Source: Limnoperna fortunei
Lineage: Eukaryota > Mollusca > Bivalvia > Mytilida > Modiolidae
Assembly: GCA_944474755.1 (NCBI GenBank)
Contig: OX104123.1
Coordinates: 14,760,275 to 14,824,274, forward strand
Length of the DNA stretch: 64,000 nt
Direction of reading: 5' to 3'
In this document: positions 38,301-45,734 of the stretch, piece after piece
Position numbering within the stretch: position 1 is the stretch's first letter
Layout of the letters: each line of letters opens with the position of its first letter
Notes under the pieces: model-generated
Told to the model about the DNA's origin: nothing
Databases searched by the model: none
Seen by the model: only the letters and a program-made list of their open reading frames with translations
Made by a program: the position numbers and the translations under genes

Positions 38301-41300
38301 CAATTCTTCCAGACCAAAATTTTCAATAAACAATATAAAAAATGTGTTCTTGGGTAAAATTAACACTATATTTTTGGGGAGACTTTCATTAAAGTTTTTA
38401 AGATGACAAAAGGTCAACTGATTGTCAGGAGCAAAACAAAAAACATCTGACCACGTCTCATATAATTTTTCTGCCTGTCATATGGTCAGACACAAGTAAA
38501 TTGACTGCCGGTACAATGGCAATTTTACTGGACGGTCCGGCAGACCAGCATATTTCATGAAGACTGGGTATACGGGTGGCTAATAAAATAAATAATAGAC
38601 AACTGTTAGGTAGGTGTCACCTGACCTCAATTTTCATGGTCCATTTACTATGTTAAAGATTTTGAACAAGGTCAGTTTCTTATAAACCTTTTTTATGTTT
38701 ATTTCATATGATGAGAATATAATGCTATTAACATTTTTGTCATTACTGATGTGCAATGCACCGTGAGACATGTTTCTCTGTCCACACTTCTACTGTACTT
38801 ATTATAACAGAGCAATGCATTTTAATTGTGGAAACCTTGTACTGTCTTCTCATTTATTAATACAGATTGTGAAGATTGTGAAAGAGAATATGAAGGTGAA
38901 TGTCCTGTTCATAGTGGTGACTGTATATATGATTCCAAGGTACTTATTTAGAGAGATGTATACTTCTACATCTACTGTTTACCACATTCTTGACAACACA
39001 TAGGATATATGTGTTGTAGACTCAATGCAGGCAGGGTATGCTCTTTTCCAGCCTTTATTGACAAGGATTCTCCTTAAGGTAGGGTTTTCACCTTTTATTC
39101 TTGACTTTCTCTACCTCCTCCCCTCCTTGATGCCATGATATAGCTAAGAAATTGCTTAAACAGTGTTAATCTTATTCAAACTAATAAACATTAATTTCAT
39201 TACATATTTCTTCCTTCATTTTAAAATTCTATGCCTGTAGTTATCCAAATCCATCCTCATAAAAGGAAAAATATGATACCCTTCATGACAAGACATTTTT
39301 ATCTGCATTGGTCTTCATAATTTATCTGTGTTTCAGACTGAAATTAAGAATGAAAAAAGAGCACTAGCAACACTACCAGATGGATTATCGGTGCAAGAAT
39401 CGGGCATTCCAAACGCAGGCCTTGGTGTATGGTCAGATAAATTTATTCCCAACAGAAGTAGGTTTGGGCCATATGAAGGGGAGATATCGAAAGATGCTGA
39501 TAAGGCACATGCAACTGGCTATGCTTGGCAGGTACTGATAAATTGTCAAATTGGTAAACATTTCAATCTGTGGTTTAAAAAGTTGTCAAGACGGAACTGC
39601 AGTCTCTTATGAAAAAAGAATTTAAGTTACATATAATAAACGTTACTTTGTACCGCAGTTTTTTACTGACAATATGAAAACTGCTTACCTCGTTTGGTCA
39701 AGTTTTTATTTTCCTTTTGATCTCACATATCATTTTTTTGCAATCAAATATTTTCCACAGTCAATCAGCATTTTGAAATGCGGTGGTTTTTCCATTTTGC
39801 CATAGGGATTTTCCATACTAAATTTTGACCTTGTTTTGAACAGAAGTAAGAAAATTCCATTGTTGTATTCAAAATCCTTCAGGTAATTTTGTCTGCAGTT
39901 GAGGTGGGCAAAGTCTCCAAAGACCATTGTACATTAAGAAAGCAGAGGAATGTTTGTAAATAACATTAGACCCCTTTAGAAACAAAAATGGCTGACCTCC
40001 TATGGAAAATCACTTGATCTTGATGAGTTACCTCCCCTTGTTCAGTGACCATTCAAAATCAAGAATGGTGCTATTTGGTTGGTTCCAAAGTGGCATCTTA
40101 GGATGCCAGAATATGACCTTAACAGGGTCCATACCGCAACAATAGAATTAGGGTTAGCAGTTGAAAGATTTTATTTTAATTAGATTTCTATTTATATTGT
40201 GTAGGTTCCACCTGATGCCTGAAGATTTGATTACAGTTTAAAATCCATGCTGGCAATCAATAATTTTAACTACATGTTATGTTTCTGTTATAATATGATT
40301 AAGTACTAGAACTTATTTTCTTTCGCCCCGTGCAGGATCTTGGTGGCCAAAACAATAGACCGCAGTCGCGCTAGCTTGTCGTAAAAGGCAACTAAATAGC
40401 ACCCAGTACCCTGACCGGCGTGTCAGGTCGGTTTGCCTAAAGACCTACTGGGATGTGTGCCCCAGGTGGTTGAATGGGGTACCCCTGACAAGCTGGGGTT
40501 GTCAGGCCATAATACAGAAAACCTGACCGCAAACCATATTAGTGCACCGTGTTGGGAAAAATGCCACGTCCCTCGCACGTTACAGTCTTCGCGAAATGTG
40601 CCGGTCCACCGGACCTGTCCGATAAAATTGCCATCGGACCTGCAGTCTATTTAATTGTATCTGACCAAATGACCGGCAGATAAATTTCATGAGACGCGGT
40701 CCGATGATTGTTTGTTTTGCAGCTGACAATCAGTTGACCTTTTTATCTTTTTAATTTACTTAACTTAATCGAAAGGCACCACAAAATTAGTGTTAATTTT
40801 ACTTGACACTGGTATTCTATTGTTATTCCCCTTTAATTATAATCGCGCATTTTGATTGGACAAAGCATGTATTCTATTATATAAACCAGTGTCATACAAA
40901 ATCAGGACCGGAATCAAATTTTGATCTATAAATAAAATGAAGATACAGAAGGCTGTTCTAATTTTCAAACTGAGTTTTTGAATTTTGAAAATATATTGAA
41001 AATAGTAGAGATTAATTTTATTATTATCCTACTCAGAAACTCTTAATGTAATTACATTGGTTGATTATATTTATTTTTAATACTTGCTTATGTTTCAATC
41101 AATATTTTTAACTGTGGTCTATGTTAAAAATTTTAATTGAAATAAGTTAAATGGATTTGACTTTCTTATAATTTTGCCTAACATCAAACTCAAATGTAAA
41201 TATATTGAGATTGATAAAAAAATTGTTATCTGTATCTAATAATTAAAATCAAGTAGTGATTTAACAAATAATTTGTGATCTCAAACAAAAAGATTTTATA

Positions 41301-44300
41301 ACTGAATTTTTCATGAGTATTGTTTTATTGAAAATTTTGGTCCGGCACAATTGTCTTCGGTCAGGCAGGTGAACATGGATTGGCGGACCGAATGTCAGGC
41401 ATGTCAGTTGAAACTTTCGTGAAGACTGACGTTAAAGAACGCTGCTGAAGTATTCACTATGAGTAGGGATTTCGATCCCGCTACAGGAAGCTGAATTGCC
41501 CGACCCTATCCATCCTCCCATTTGCCAGTGGCAATCTAAAATCCGTCACCCCTATTTTTCCTTGTGTCCCATCCCTTTTCATTCATCATCATTTCATGTT
41601 CATCGCCTGAATATAGCTGAAATAATGCTGCTTGGGCGTTAAACACCATTAATCAATCAACCAATCTTATTTTCTTTCAGATTTATGTGAATGGAGATCC
41701 TAGTCACTTTATAGATGCATACAACAAGTCCAAGTCAAACTGGATGAGATATGTTAATTGTGCCAGAAATGAAGCAGAGCAGAATCTGATAGCCTACCAG
41801 TATAAAGGGCAAATATACTACCGAAGCTTCAAGGAGATACAACCAGGAACAGAGTTACTGGTGTGGTATGGTCAAGATTATGGAAAAGACTTGGGAATAG
41901 AGCGACTGGACATTAAATCTTTTTTGAAGCCAAAATTTGTCAATGGAGAAGGTACATATGTTTACGATTTTGGCGTAAGGCTCCCGATTTTTAAGGCTAT
42001 ATTACGCCATTACGATTTTTACTATATTCCTTACGATTTTTCAAGAATCCGGATTTTTGTCATTTCCGTTCCGTCATTTTTAGTTTGACTTTGTGTATTA
42101 TCTTTACATTGCCATTTCCGCTTCCTGTTATATCAAACTAATATGTTAACTCTCCTGTCGATGTTGTGTCCTTTGAAATTTTGTGTTTTAATTGAAGCTT
42201 CCGGGACAAGTTTAAAATATTCATCTTTAAACCAGAAGTCAATACATTGAATTTGATGTGTCCGTTAGGTTATTATTTGTTTAGAATTAAAGACAACAAA
42301 TATGTGCAGTTTCTACAATATATCTGGCTATAATACAACCCTTTTAACACTTAATTATATGCTTTACTATTTTTCACCTCAAATTACAATTTTTTGGGTA
42401 GTGCCTTACTATTTTTGCCTGAAATGGGTAGGCAAGTCTGTTAATCCCTTAATATTTGTTCTCTGTTTTTATAGAACTGATTCTAAGTTCATTGAAATAA
42501 TCACCTGGCACTTAAGAAACAGTTGCGACTGTTGACATGCAAACCAAAATGATAAGGACAAATTTAGAAGTTTTTCCCCGCTCCTTTCTGTTTTACCTTG
42601 TAATTTTGTTACAATGCACCAGATTTATAGACAGTAATAGTGGCAAAAGATTTCAAAGTCATTAAAATGTTTCTGACTTTGGAGATCAGAGGATATTGCT
42701 GAACTAGTAACATTTTAAAGGTATCAGCCCCTGAGTAAATATAAATTAGTTTTTGTTACATAATTGACTGTAAAAACACAAAATCAATGAACTTTTTTTT
42801 AGCAACCACTTTCGTATTTGAAATAAAAAAAAGTTTGAAAATTTACGATAGACTTTCAAGACCATTTCATCACTTGAGTCCCAACAAGTATAAAAATTTT
42901 ATTGATAAGAATTAAATTTATGGACTCGAGCAAATTAACAGGAAATTGAAGGGTTTCTTCTCGATCCATAATCACAAGCAGGTGTCAATGTTTTTACAAG
43001 TATTTATTCTGATAAAGTAGTTCTCCTGGTTAATAAGTGTCGATGCAAACAGACTTGCACATATAATTGCAAAGTTTTTGTGTATTTTACTAATTTTCAT
43101 ATTTTGTATGTGTTTAAAATAATTGTTTACTTCTGAGATATAACTAATTACTAATGCTAAAACTCTATCTAATGTAAGCAGGTCAGAAAGCTAATTGCCA
43201 TACTACTGCAGCAGGCAAAATTTGTTCTTAAGATTGATCTACTTATTGTCAGAATATATCTTTACAGACTGTACCTGAATGTATGTTGATCAATATTTTT
43301 TGTATTTCATTTTCAGAATTGTATAGTTGTCCGCTATGTAAACTCGGCTTCAATAACGAAAGATTTTTGTCAAACCACATGAAATACAAACATAGCACAA
43401 AATTGGAATGGTTGATGAATCTGACATCAAGGGAAGTAGTGGATGGTGTTAGTTACCAATGTAGCCTTTGCAGGAAGTCATTTCAGACTGAAGATCTGGC
43501 AAAACAGCATCATCAGCTTCTACATGATGGAACAGCAGAAGTGGAAATTATTAAATGTGTAAATAATTACCTAAGTCATAGGCTTTCTTCAGTTGAGAGA
43601 AACAAAGGTTTGATCTGCAATAGAACACAGAAGATAACTTCAAACAATGAAAAAGAGACAAATGTATATTGTCATTCAGATAGCATGAACTTAAATGAGA
43701 ACAGAGGATATTGTAGGATGGATGATTTAAACATAATGTACAATTTAAATGATATGATAAAAAAAAATGTCAACAATATTAAACTTGATACATGTCAGAA
43801 AGAATATAGTCAGCTAGGCAGTTTAAAGGTTCATGTAAATGAAGCATTCACTGGAGATAAACCTTATAAATGTGATGTATGTGGTAAAGGGTTTAGTGTC
43901 AGTCATCACTTACAGTATCACACGAGGACACACACTGGAGATAAACCTTATAAATGTGATGTATGTGGTAAAGGGTTTAGTCAGAGTGGAGGCTTACAAA
44001 AACACATGAGGACACACACTGGAGATAAACCTTATAAATGTGATGTATGTGGTAAAGGGTTTAGTGTCAATCATGTCTTACAGACACACATGAGAACACA
44101 CACTGGAGATAAACCTTTTAAATGTGATGTATGTGGTAAAGGGTTTAGTGTCAGTCATAACTTACAGACACACATGAGGACACACACTGGAGATGAACCT
44201 TTTAAATGTGATGTATGTGGTAAAGGGTTTAGTGTCAGTCATCACTTACAGTATCACATGAGGACACACACTGGAGATAAACCTTATAAATGTGATGTAT

Positions 44301-44707
44301 GTGGTAAAGGGTTTAGTGATAGTTCTAACTTACAAAAACACATGAGGATACACACTGGATATAAACCTTATAAATGTGATGTATGTGGTAAAGGGTTTAG
44401 TCGTAATGATAACTTACAGACACACATGAGGACACACACTGGAGATAAACCTTATAAATGTGATGTATGTGGTAAAGGGTTTAGTCATAGCGGAGACTTA
44501 AAGAAACACATGAGGACACACACTGGAGATAAACCTTATAAATGTGATGTATGTGGTAAAGGGTTTAGTGTCAGTCATGTCTTACAGACACACATAAGGA
44601 CACACACTGGAGATAAACCTTATAAATGTGATGTATGTGGTAAATGGTTTAGTCGTAATGATAACTTACAGACACACATGAGGACACACACTGGAGATAA
44701 ACCTTAA
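20175..44707 (+). CDS. PRDM9: PRDM9-like histone methyltransferase with zinc-finger array (overview)
   Basis: Exons: 20175-20349, 31004-31126, 32234-32356, 35834-35910, 36790-36904, 38866-38939, 39337-39531, 41681-41951, 43317-44707. All junctions use GT/AG and keep one frame. The product has KRAB-like, linker (twice), SSXRD, zinc knuckle, PR/SET, post-SET finger and ten tandem C2H2 fingers, i.e. the full PRDM9 (Meisetz) order. In vertebrates the protein binds DNA through the array and places H3K4me3/H3K36me3 at meiotic recombination hotspots in the nucleus of germ cells; that role here is inference. No stop or frameshift interrupts the exons. Introns are filled with mobile elements. The 5' end is uncertain. 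Confidence 0.9.
20350..21436. other. Intron sequence
   Basis: First part of the 10.65-kb PRDM9-like intron. AT-rich with no recognised element. Confidence 0.4.
21437..22705 (-). pseudogene. Broken C-terminal relative of the multidomain WYPG protein, in PRDM9-like intron
   Basis: Reading the minus strand: a possible exon from 22705 after acceptor 'tgtttttcag' ('[18 protein letters not shown]...'); a frame at 22446-22114 with a basic helix; then, in another frame, '[13 protein letters not shown]', which corresponds to the 'GLW' region of the family; a frame at 22053-21664 ending '[12 protein letters not shown]'; and past a further break '[14 protein letters not shown]' and '[15 protein letters not shown]'. 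The last parts align with 'SYEDNWYPG', 'FYWPLKDDIQEV' and 'LRHWIV' of the gene at 12646. At least three frame changes or stops make it non-functional. It lies antisense inside the first large intron. Confidence 0.65.
22806..23870. mobile_element. CAGGG(G/C)TCACCACAC element, hAT-like ends
   Basis: The 15-bp termini CAGGGGTCACCACAC and GTGTGGTGAGCCCTG are inverted with one mismatch, and CAGGG starts are common in hAT elements. A perfect 15-bp direct repeat CTATAGATTAATTTA lies at 22781-22795 and 23871-23885, but a 10-bp gap separates it from the left end, so the target duplication is unclear. The right end contains repeated 'gggcgact' motifs. No transposase. Confidence 0.65.
23886..24229. other. 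Intron sequence
   Basis: Nothing recognised. Confidence 0.3.
24230..24721. repeat. Cluster of palindromic TTATCAGAATTCTGATAA motifs
   Basis: The perfect 18-bp palindrome occurs at 24350, 24478 and 24601, with near-perfect forms at 24230, 24538 and 24704. Spacing is about 60 or 120 bp. Sequences between them are partly similar ('ctcacagta..gagttagc'), suggesting a decayed tandem array with a period near 60 or 120 bp. The same motif recurs at 27906-28195. Confidence 0.75.
24722..25350. repeat. Duplicated 'gatacagcc' segments around an inverted repeat
   Basis: Segments at about 24722-24870 and 25220-25350 are similar in direct orientation (gatacagcccgg, ggtgatacagcctgac/atcaaa, acatatattgaaa). 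Between them, arms at 24931-24974 and 25028-25071 form an imperfect inverted repeat of about 44 bp built on 'gtccgtatc' and 'gtccgtaattc'. Possibly one element with internal palindromes; ends not defined. Confidence 0.5.
25573..25740 (+). repeat. Fragment of the 'agctcacctgg' element
   Basis: About 150 bp match the 33930-34080 part of the large tandem-core element ('ccacaatcat', 'acccagggtgttgatcaac', 'gctgttactaaaaa'). Confidence 0.7.
25741..26274. other. Intron sequence
   Basis: Nothing recognised. Confidence 0.3.
26277..27846 (+). mobile_element. Decayed Tc1/mariner transposon
   Basis: The ends CACCTGGAAAAAAGTTAAGC and an imperfect inverted partner are flanked by TA (26275-26276, 27847-27848). 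The interior encodes a Tc1-type transposase in several frames: a helix-turn-helix part (about 26500-26720), a second DNA-binding part ('[19 protein letters not shown]'), '[12 protein letters not shown]', '[11 protein letters not shown]' with the second catalytic Asp (near 27220), and '[11 protein letters not shown]' with the final acidic residue (near 27330), ending near 27511. Frameshifts near 26700, 26980, 27120 and 27280 make it inactive. Confidence 0.9.
27906..28195. repeat. Tandem repeat of about 60 bp carrying the TTATCAGAATTCTGATAA motif
   Basis: Units near 27942, 28001, 28060, 28118 and 28178 share 'cagaattctgataagact', 'tattcaaagtaaaactcga' and 'ttggagaatttttaac'. The palindromic core is the one clustered at 24230-24721, about 3.3 kb upstream across the Tc1 insertion. 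Confidence 0.75.
28196..31003. other. Intron sequence
   Basis: End of the first large PRDM9-like intron. No element with clear ends was found; short C- and A-runs (near 28630) only. Confidence 0.35.
31004..31126 (+). CDS. PRDM9: PRDM9-like linker exon, copy 1
   Basis: 123 bp, phase 1 on both sides, so in-frame whether included or skipped. Acceptor 'ctttttgcag', donor GATG|GTAAAT. It encodes '[13 protein letters not shown]', then a basic stretch and '[17 protein letters not shown]'. Human PRDM9 has 'RPAFM' and 'EDSDEEWTP' at the same place, directly after KRAB. Copy 2 at 32234 is about 83% identical in nucleotides. Confidence 0.85.
31127..32233. other. Intron between duplicated exons
   Basis: 1.1 kb with a hairpin element at about 31537-31702. 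Confidence 0.5.
31537..31702. mobile_element. Hairpin MITE, about 165 bp
   Basis: Arms of about 45 bp are inverted: 'aggctgtggtttatcatt' with flanking 'aattca' on the left, and 'aatgataaaccacagcct' with 'tgaatt' on the right. The loop contains 'cgagcgacagcgag'. Target duplication not certain. Confidence 0.65.
32234..32356 (+). CDS. PRDM9: PRDM9-like linker exon, copy 2
   Basis: Also 123 bp and phase 1 on both sides: acceptor 'ttccgtttcag', donor GCAG|GTAAGA. It encodes '[19 protein letters not shown]' and '[17 protein letters not shown]'. The first 19 bases are identical to copy 1 and divergence rises towards the 3' end. The next exon continues the frame at 35834. Confidence 0.85.
32357..33798. 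other. Intron sequence
   Basis: No clear element. A G-rich run lies near 33663-33683. Confidence 0.3.
33799..35625 (+). mobile_element. 'agctcacctgg' element with 165-bp tandem core (pearl/Helentron-like)
   Basis: Opens with a hairpin (agctcacctggacc / ggtccatgtgagct, 33799-33829). It continues through a unique part with 'gtccgtcgt' repeats and carries about eight tandem monomers of roughly 165 bp (34090-35540; one is near 151 bp). Each monomer contains 'gatgactccttataggag' and 'attgccct'. It ends with the hairpin GGCTCC-TG-GGAGCC (35607-35620) followed by CTAG. A terminal hairpin plus CTRR and a tandem core match Helitron-derived elements such as oyster 'pearl'. No Rep/helicase is present. 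Confidence 0.65.
35834..35910 (+). CDS. PRDM9: PRDM9-like connector exon
   Basis: 77 bp; acceptor 'ttattttttag', donor CAG|GTAATG; phase 1 in, phase 0 out. Encodes '[20 protein letters not shown]', a basic connector before SSXRD. No domain of its own. The assignment rests on phase, splice sites and position. Confidence 0.65.
35985..36398 (-). repeat. SINE-like repeat, second family
   Basis: On the minus strand the end 'agctgaaatactgctg' then 'caatcaatc' is the bivalve SINE tail. The body shares 'ggttgtcaggtcataatacag' with the copy at 40327-41665. About 410 bp; pol III boxes not clearly seen. Confidence 0.65.
36790..36904 (+). CDS. PRDM9: PRDM9-like SSXRD exon
   Basis: 115 bp; acceptor 'actgttag', donor GTTT|GTAAGT; phase 0 in, phase 1 out. 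Encodes '[20 protein letters not shown]' and '[14 protein letters not shown]', which corresponds to the SSXRD region of PRDM9/SSX (human: RLRERK-type basics, then Y-EVS-P-DDDY). SSXRD in SSX proteins acts as a nuclear repressor motif. The junction codon TAT gives 'VYC', matching the human 'LYC'. Confidence 0.85.
37037..38090 (+). mobile_element. 'taccccc' element with tandem core (pearl/Helentron-like)
   Basis: Opens with the hairpin 'accccccc-gctt-aaaa-agcgggggt'. It has about five tandem units of roughly 150-175 bp ('atgtgcaactcctcctacac', 'gatgaaacttacacagaat', 'gatatttggggtttccc') and ends 'gcggggggtatc', 'agcattgctcacagg'. The open frames across the repeats are artefacts of the tandem units. 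Non-autonomous. Confidence 0.65.
38226..38566. mobile_element. CAGTCTTC family MITE with GGTATA duplication
   Basis: 341 bp. Left end CATTCTTCACGAAAG (one change from CAGTCTTC), right end ATGAAGACTG. Perfect GGTATA repeats flank it (38220-38225, 38567-38572). Internal blocks are shared with 746-2175, with a large central deletion. Confidence 0.85.
38866..38939 (+). CDS. PRDM9: PRDM9-like zinc-knuckle exon
   Basis: 74 bp; acceptor 'taatacag', donor AAG|GTACTT; phase 1 in, phase 0 out. Encodes '[20 protein letters not shown]', an exact C-x2-C-x7-C-x2-H pattern. This is the zinc knuckle that precedes the PR/SET domain in PRDM9. Confidence 0.9.
39013..39190 (+). repeat. SINE fragment
   Basis: Decayed copy of the SINE at 12113: 'ctcaatgcaggcagggta', 'gacaaggatt', 'ccatgatatagctaagaaat' and a CAAA-type tail. 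Confidence 0.65.
39337..39531 (+). CDS. PRDM9: PRDM9-like PR/SET exon 1
   Basis: 195 bp, phase 0 both sides; acceptor 'ctgtgtttcag', donor CAG|GTACTG. Encodes '[20 protein letters not shown]', then '[10 protein letters not shown]' and 'ATGYAWQ'. Human equivalents are [28 protein letters not shown] and NGYSW. The Tyr of GYAW corresponds to human Tyr276, one of three tyrosines important for activity. Confidence 0.92.
39657..40015 (-). mobile_element. Truncated relative of the TA-flanked long-inverted-repeat element
   Basis: Matches, with many changes, one arm plus the middle of 1388-1972 ('gtcaatcagcattttgaaat', 'ttgaccttgttttgaac', 'taacattagacccctt'). The second arm is missing beyond 'atggctgacctcctatgg'. 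Confidence 0.65.
40327..41665 (+). repeat. SINE-like repeat split by a MITE
   Basis: The left part (40327-40576) has 'ggttgtcaggccataatac', shared with 35985-36398. The right part (41435-41665) ends 'atatagctgaaataatgctg', 'gggcgttaaacacc' and 'caatcaacc'. The interruption is the CAGTCTTC element 40583-41428. The tail ends about 15 bases before the PRDM9-like SET exon 2. Confidence 0.7.
40583..41428. mobile_element. CAGTCTTC element, 846 bp, with ACGTTA duplication
   Basis: Perfect ACGTTA repeats (40577-40582, 41429-41434) flank inverted ends CAGTCTTCGCGAAA and TTTCGTGAAGACTG. It is an almost full-length, uninterrupted relative of 746-2175 in opposite orientation, and so shows the empty site of the TA-flanked element. 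It lies within a SINE. Confidence 0.9.
41681..41951 (+). CDS. PRDM9: PRDM9-like PR/SET exon 2 (catalytic part)
   Basis: 271 bp; acceptor 'ttttctttcag', donor GAAG|GTACAT; phase 0 in, phase 1 out. Encodes '[20 protein letters not shown]', '[20 protein letters not shown]' and '[12 protein letters not shown]'. These match human [19 protein letters not shown], the Tyr341 and Tyr357 positions (IYYRS and VWYGQ here). Both tyrosines are retained. The polypyrimidine tract is only a few bases downstream of a SINE tail. Confidence 0.95.
41952..43316. other. Last intron of PRDM9-like gene
   Basis: 1365 bp. Contains repeated 'tacgattttt' motifs near 41965-42040. No other element recognised. Confidence 0.4.
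43317..44707 (+). CDS. PRDM9: PRDM9-like terminal exon: post-SET finger and zinc-finger array
   Basis: Acceptor 'ttcattttcag'; the phase-1 junction gives GAA. '[20 protein letters not shown]' starts the post-SET C2H2 finger (C-x2-C-x12-H-x4-H), followed by a second finger-like unit '[20 protein letters not shown]', a linker of about 110 residues, one degenerate finger ('[15 protein letters not shown]') and then ten tandem fingers (43865-44704). The exon ends with TAA at 44705. The upstream ATG at 43283 lies in the intron and is not used. Confidence 0.95.
43865..44704 (+). repeat. PRDM9: Ten 84-bp C2H2 zinc-finger repeats
   Basis: Exactly 10 x 84 bp. The framework [11 protein letters not shown]....[10 protein letters not shown] is nearly invariant. 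Residues at helix positions -1, 2, 3, 6 are in order: VHHY, QGGK, VHVT, VHNT, VHHY, DSNK, RDNT, HGDK, VHVT, RDNT. Three contact types recur (fingers 1/5, 3/9, 7/10), indicating duplication or gene conversion inside the array. Finger 10 has a Gly-to-Trp change in its CGKG motif. Confidence 0.95.
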
Positions 44708-44790
44708 AGGTTTTGTCAGTCATGACTTGTAGTATTACATCAGGTCACGCACTGAATTTTAAATGTGATGTAAGTTGACAGTTGTTAAAG
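44708..44790 (+). pseudogene. Decayed zinc-finger remnant after the stop
   Basis: After TAA the sequence still follows a finger ('aaggttttgtcagtcatgac', 'attacatcaggtcacgcact', then 'aaatgtgatgta'). A deletion of about 20 bp after 'aaacctta' created the stop and removed the first cysteines. The array was once longer by one to two fingers. Confidence 0.75.
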
Positions 44791-44937
44791 ATCAAGTTGG
44801 CATGTAATTTAAAATTAGGCCACTCTTTTTTATTAAACTTTGATGGTTTATTAATAGCACTTACAAAACTAAACAAGTACACACTTATTCATGGGGACCT
44901 AATTCCTTTAAATTTAATGTTTAACACTTGTAAATGA

Positions 44938-44943
44938 AATAAA
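44938..44943 (+). terminator. Candidate polyadenylation signal AATAAA
   Basis: First AATAAA downstream of the PRDM9-like stop codon, about 230 bases into the 3' UTR. Another lies near 45065. Confidence 0.4.
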
Positions 44944-45734
44944 CTATTGCTGTAATTATAGTGATTTTGCAGGAATGTAAAAAGGGTTAAATAACCCCAT
45001 AGTCATACTTGTTAAAACTGTTAATTTAATTTGTGTGCTGAAGGGTCCAGTTGCTGAAATACTTGAATAAAAGTACTGTGATATATTTTTTTGTCTTTCA
45101 AATTGTATTGAGAAGAGATAAGCAGTTGTAAAATAATATATGGATTTTCTTATCAATTCATTTGCATGGGTTTTTGGTTGTTAGTGAAATAGATGTACAT
45201 GAATTATATCATGTTTTAATAAAATTAAATTAATTTAATAAAAATATTTATTTTTGAAATATTGTTATTTGAAATATTTATTAGATGTTTCAGTTAAGCA
45301 TTCAGAGAGCAGTCATTATTGGACATTTCTTTCATGAGTTTATGCAGAGTTTATCTTAACTCGAGGTACCATATGCATCAGTTGTTGTCACTCTATATTA
45401 TTTATCCCTGACATCAAACCATAAACACATGGATTCACAGATGCATCATTTATTGATTTTTACCCTGACAGATCTAACCACATAGTCCTACATGGACAAT
45501 ATCTCAAACCAGTTGCAAGTTGCGAATGCAGAATATTTGGTCAATTAGTTCTGCTCTTTAAATGTGTGAAAAAGTTGAATGTTCTTATTTGTGAACTAAC
45601 CCAGTACTTCCGACACAGATTCAGACTCGTATAAAATTTGTGCTAAAACATGATACTAGTATACAACTGGAGCTTATAAACATTTTGGTTGAGTACAAGC
45701 GAAAGGGTCACATGAAAAGGGTGAAATTGTTCTT
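44944..45734. other. Downstream of PRDM9-like gene
   Basis: AT-rich and no feature seen beyond a second AATAAA near 45065. Confidence 0.3.

Noticed and set aside
43283..43316. ATG upstream of the zinc-finger exon as a translation start
   Set aside because: It lies in the intron before a good acceptor; the exon joins in phase with the SET exon.
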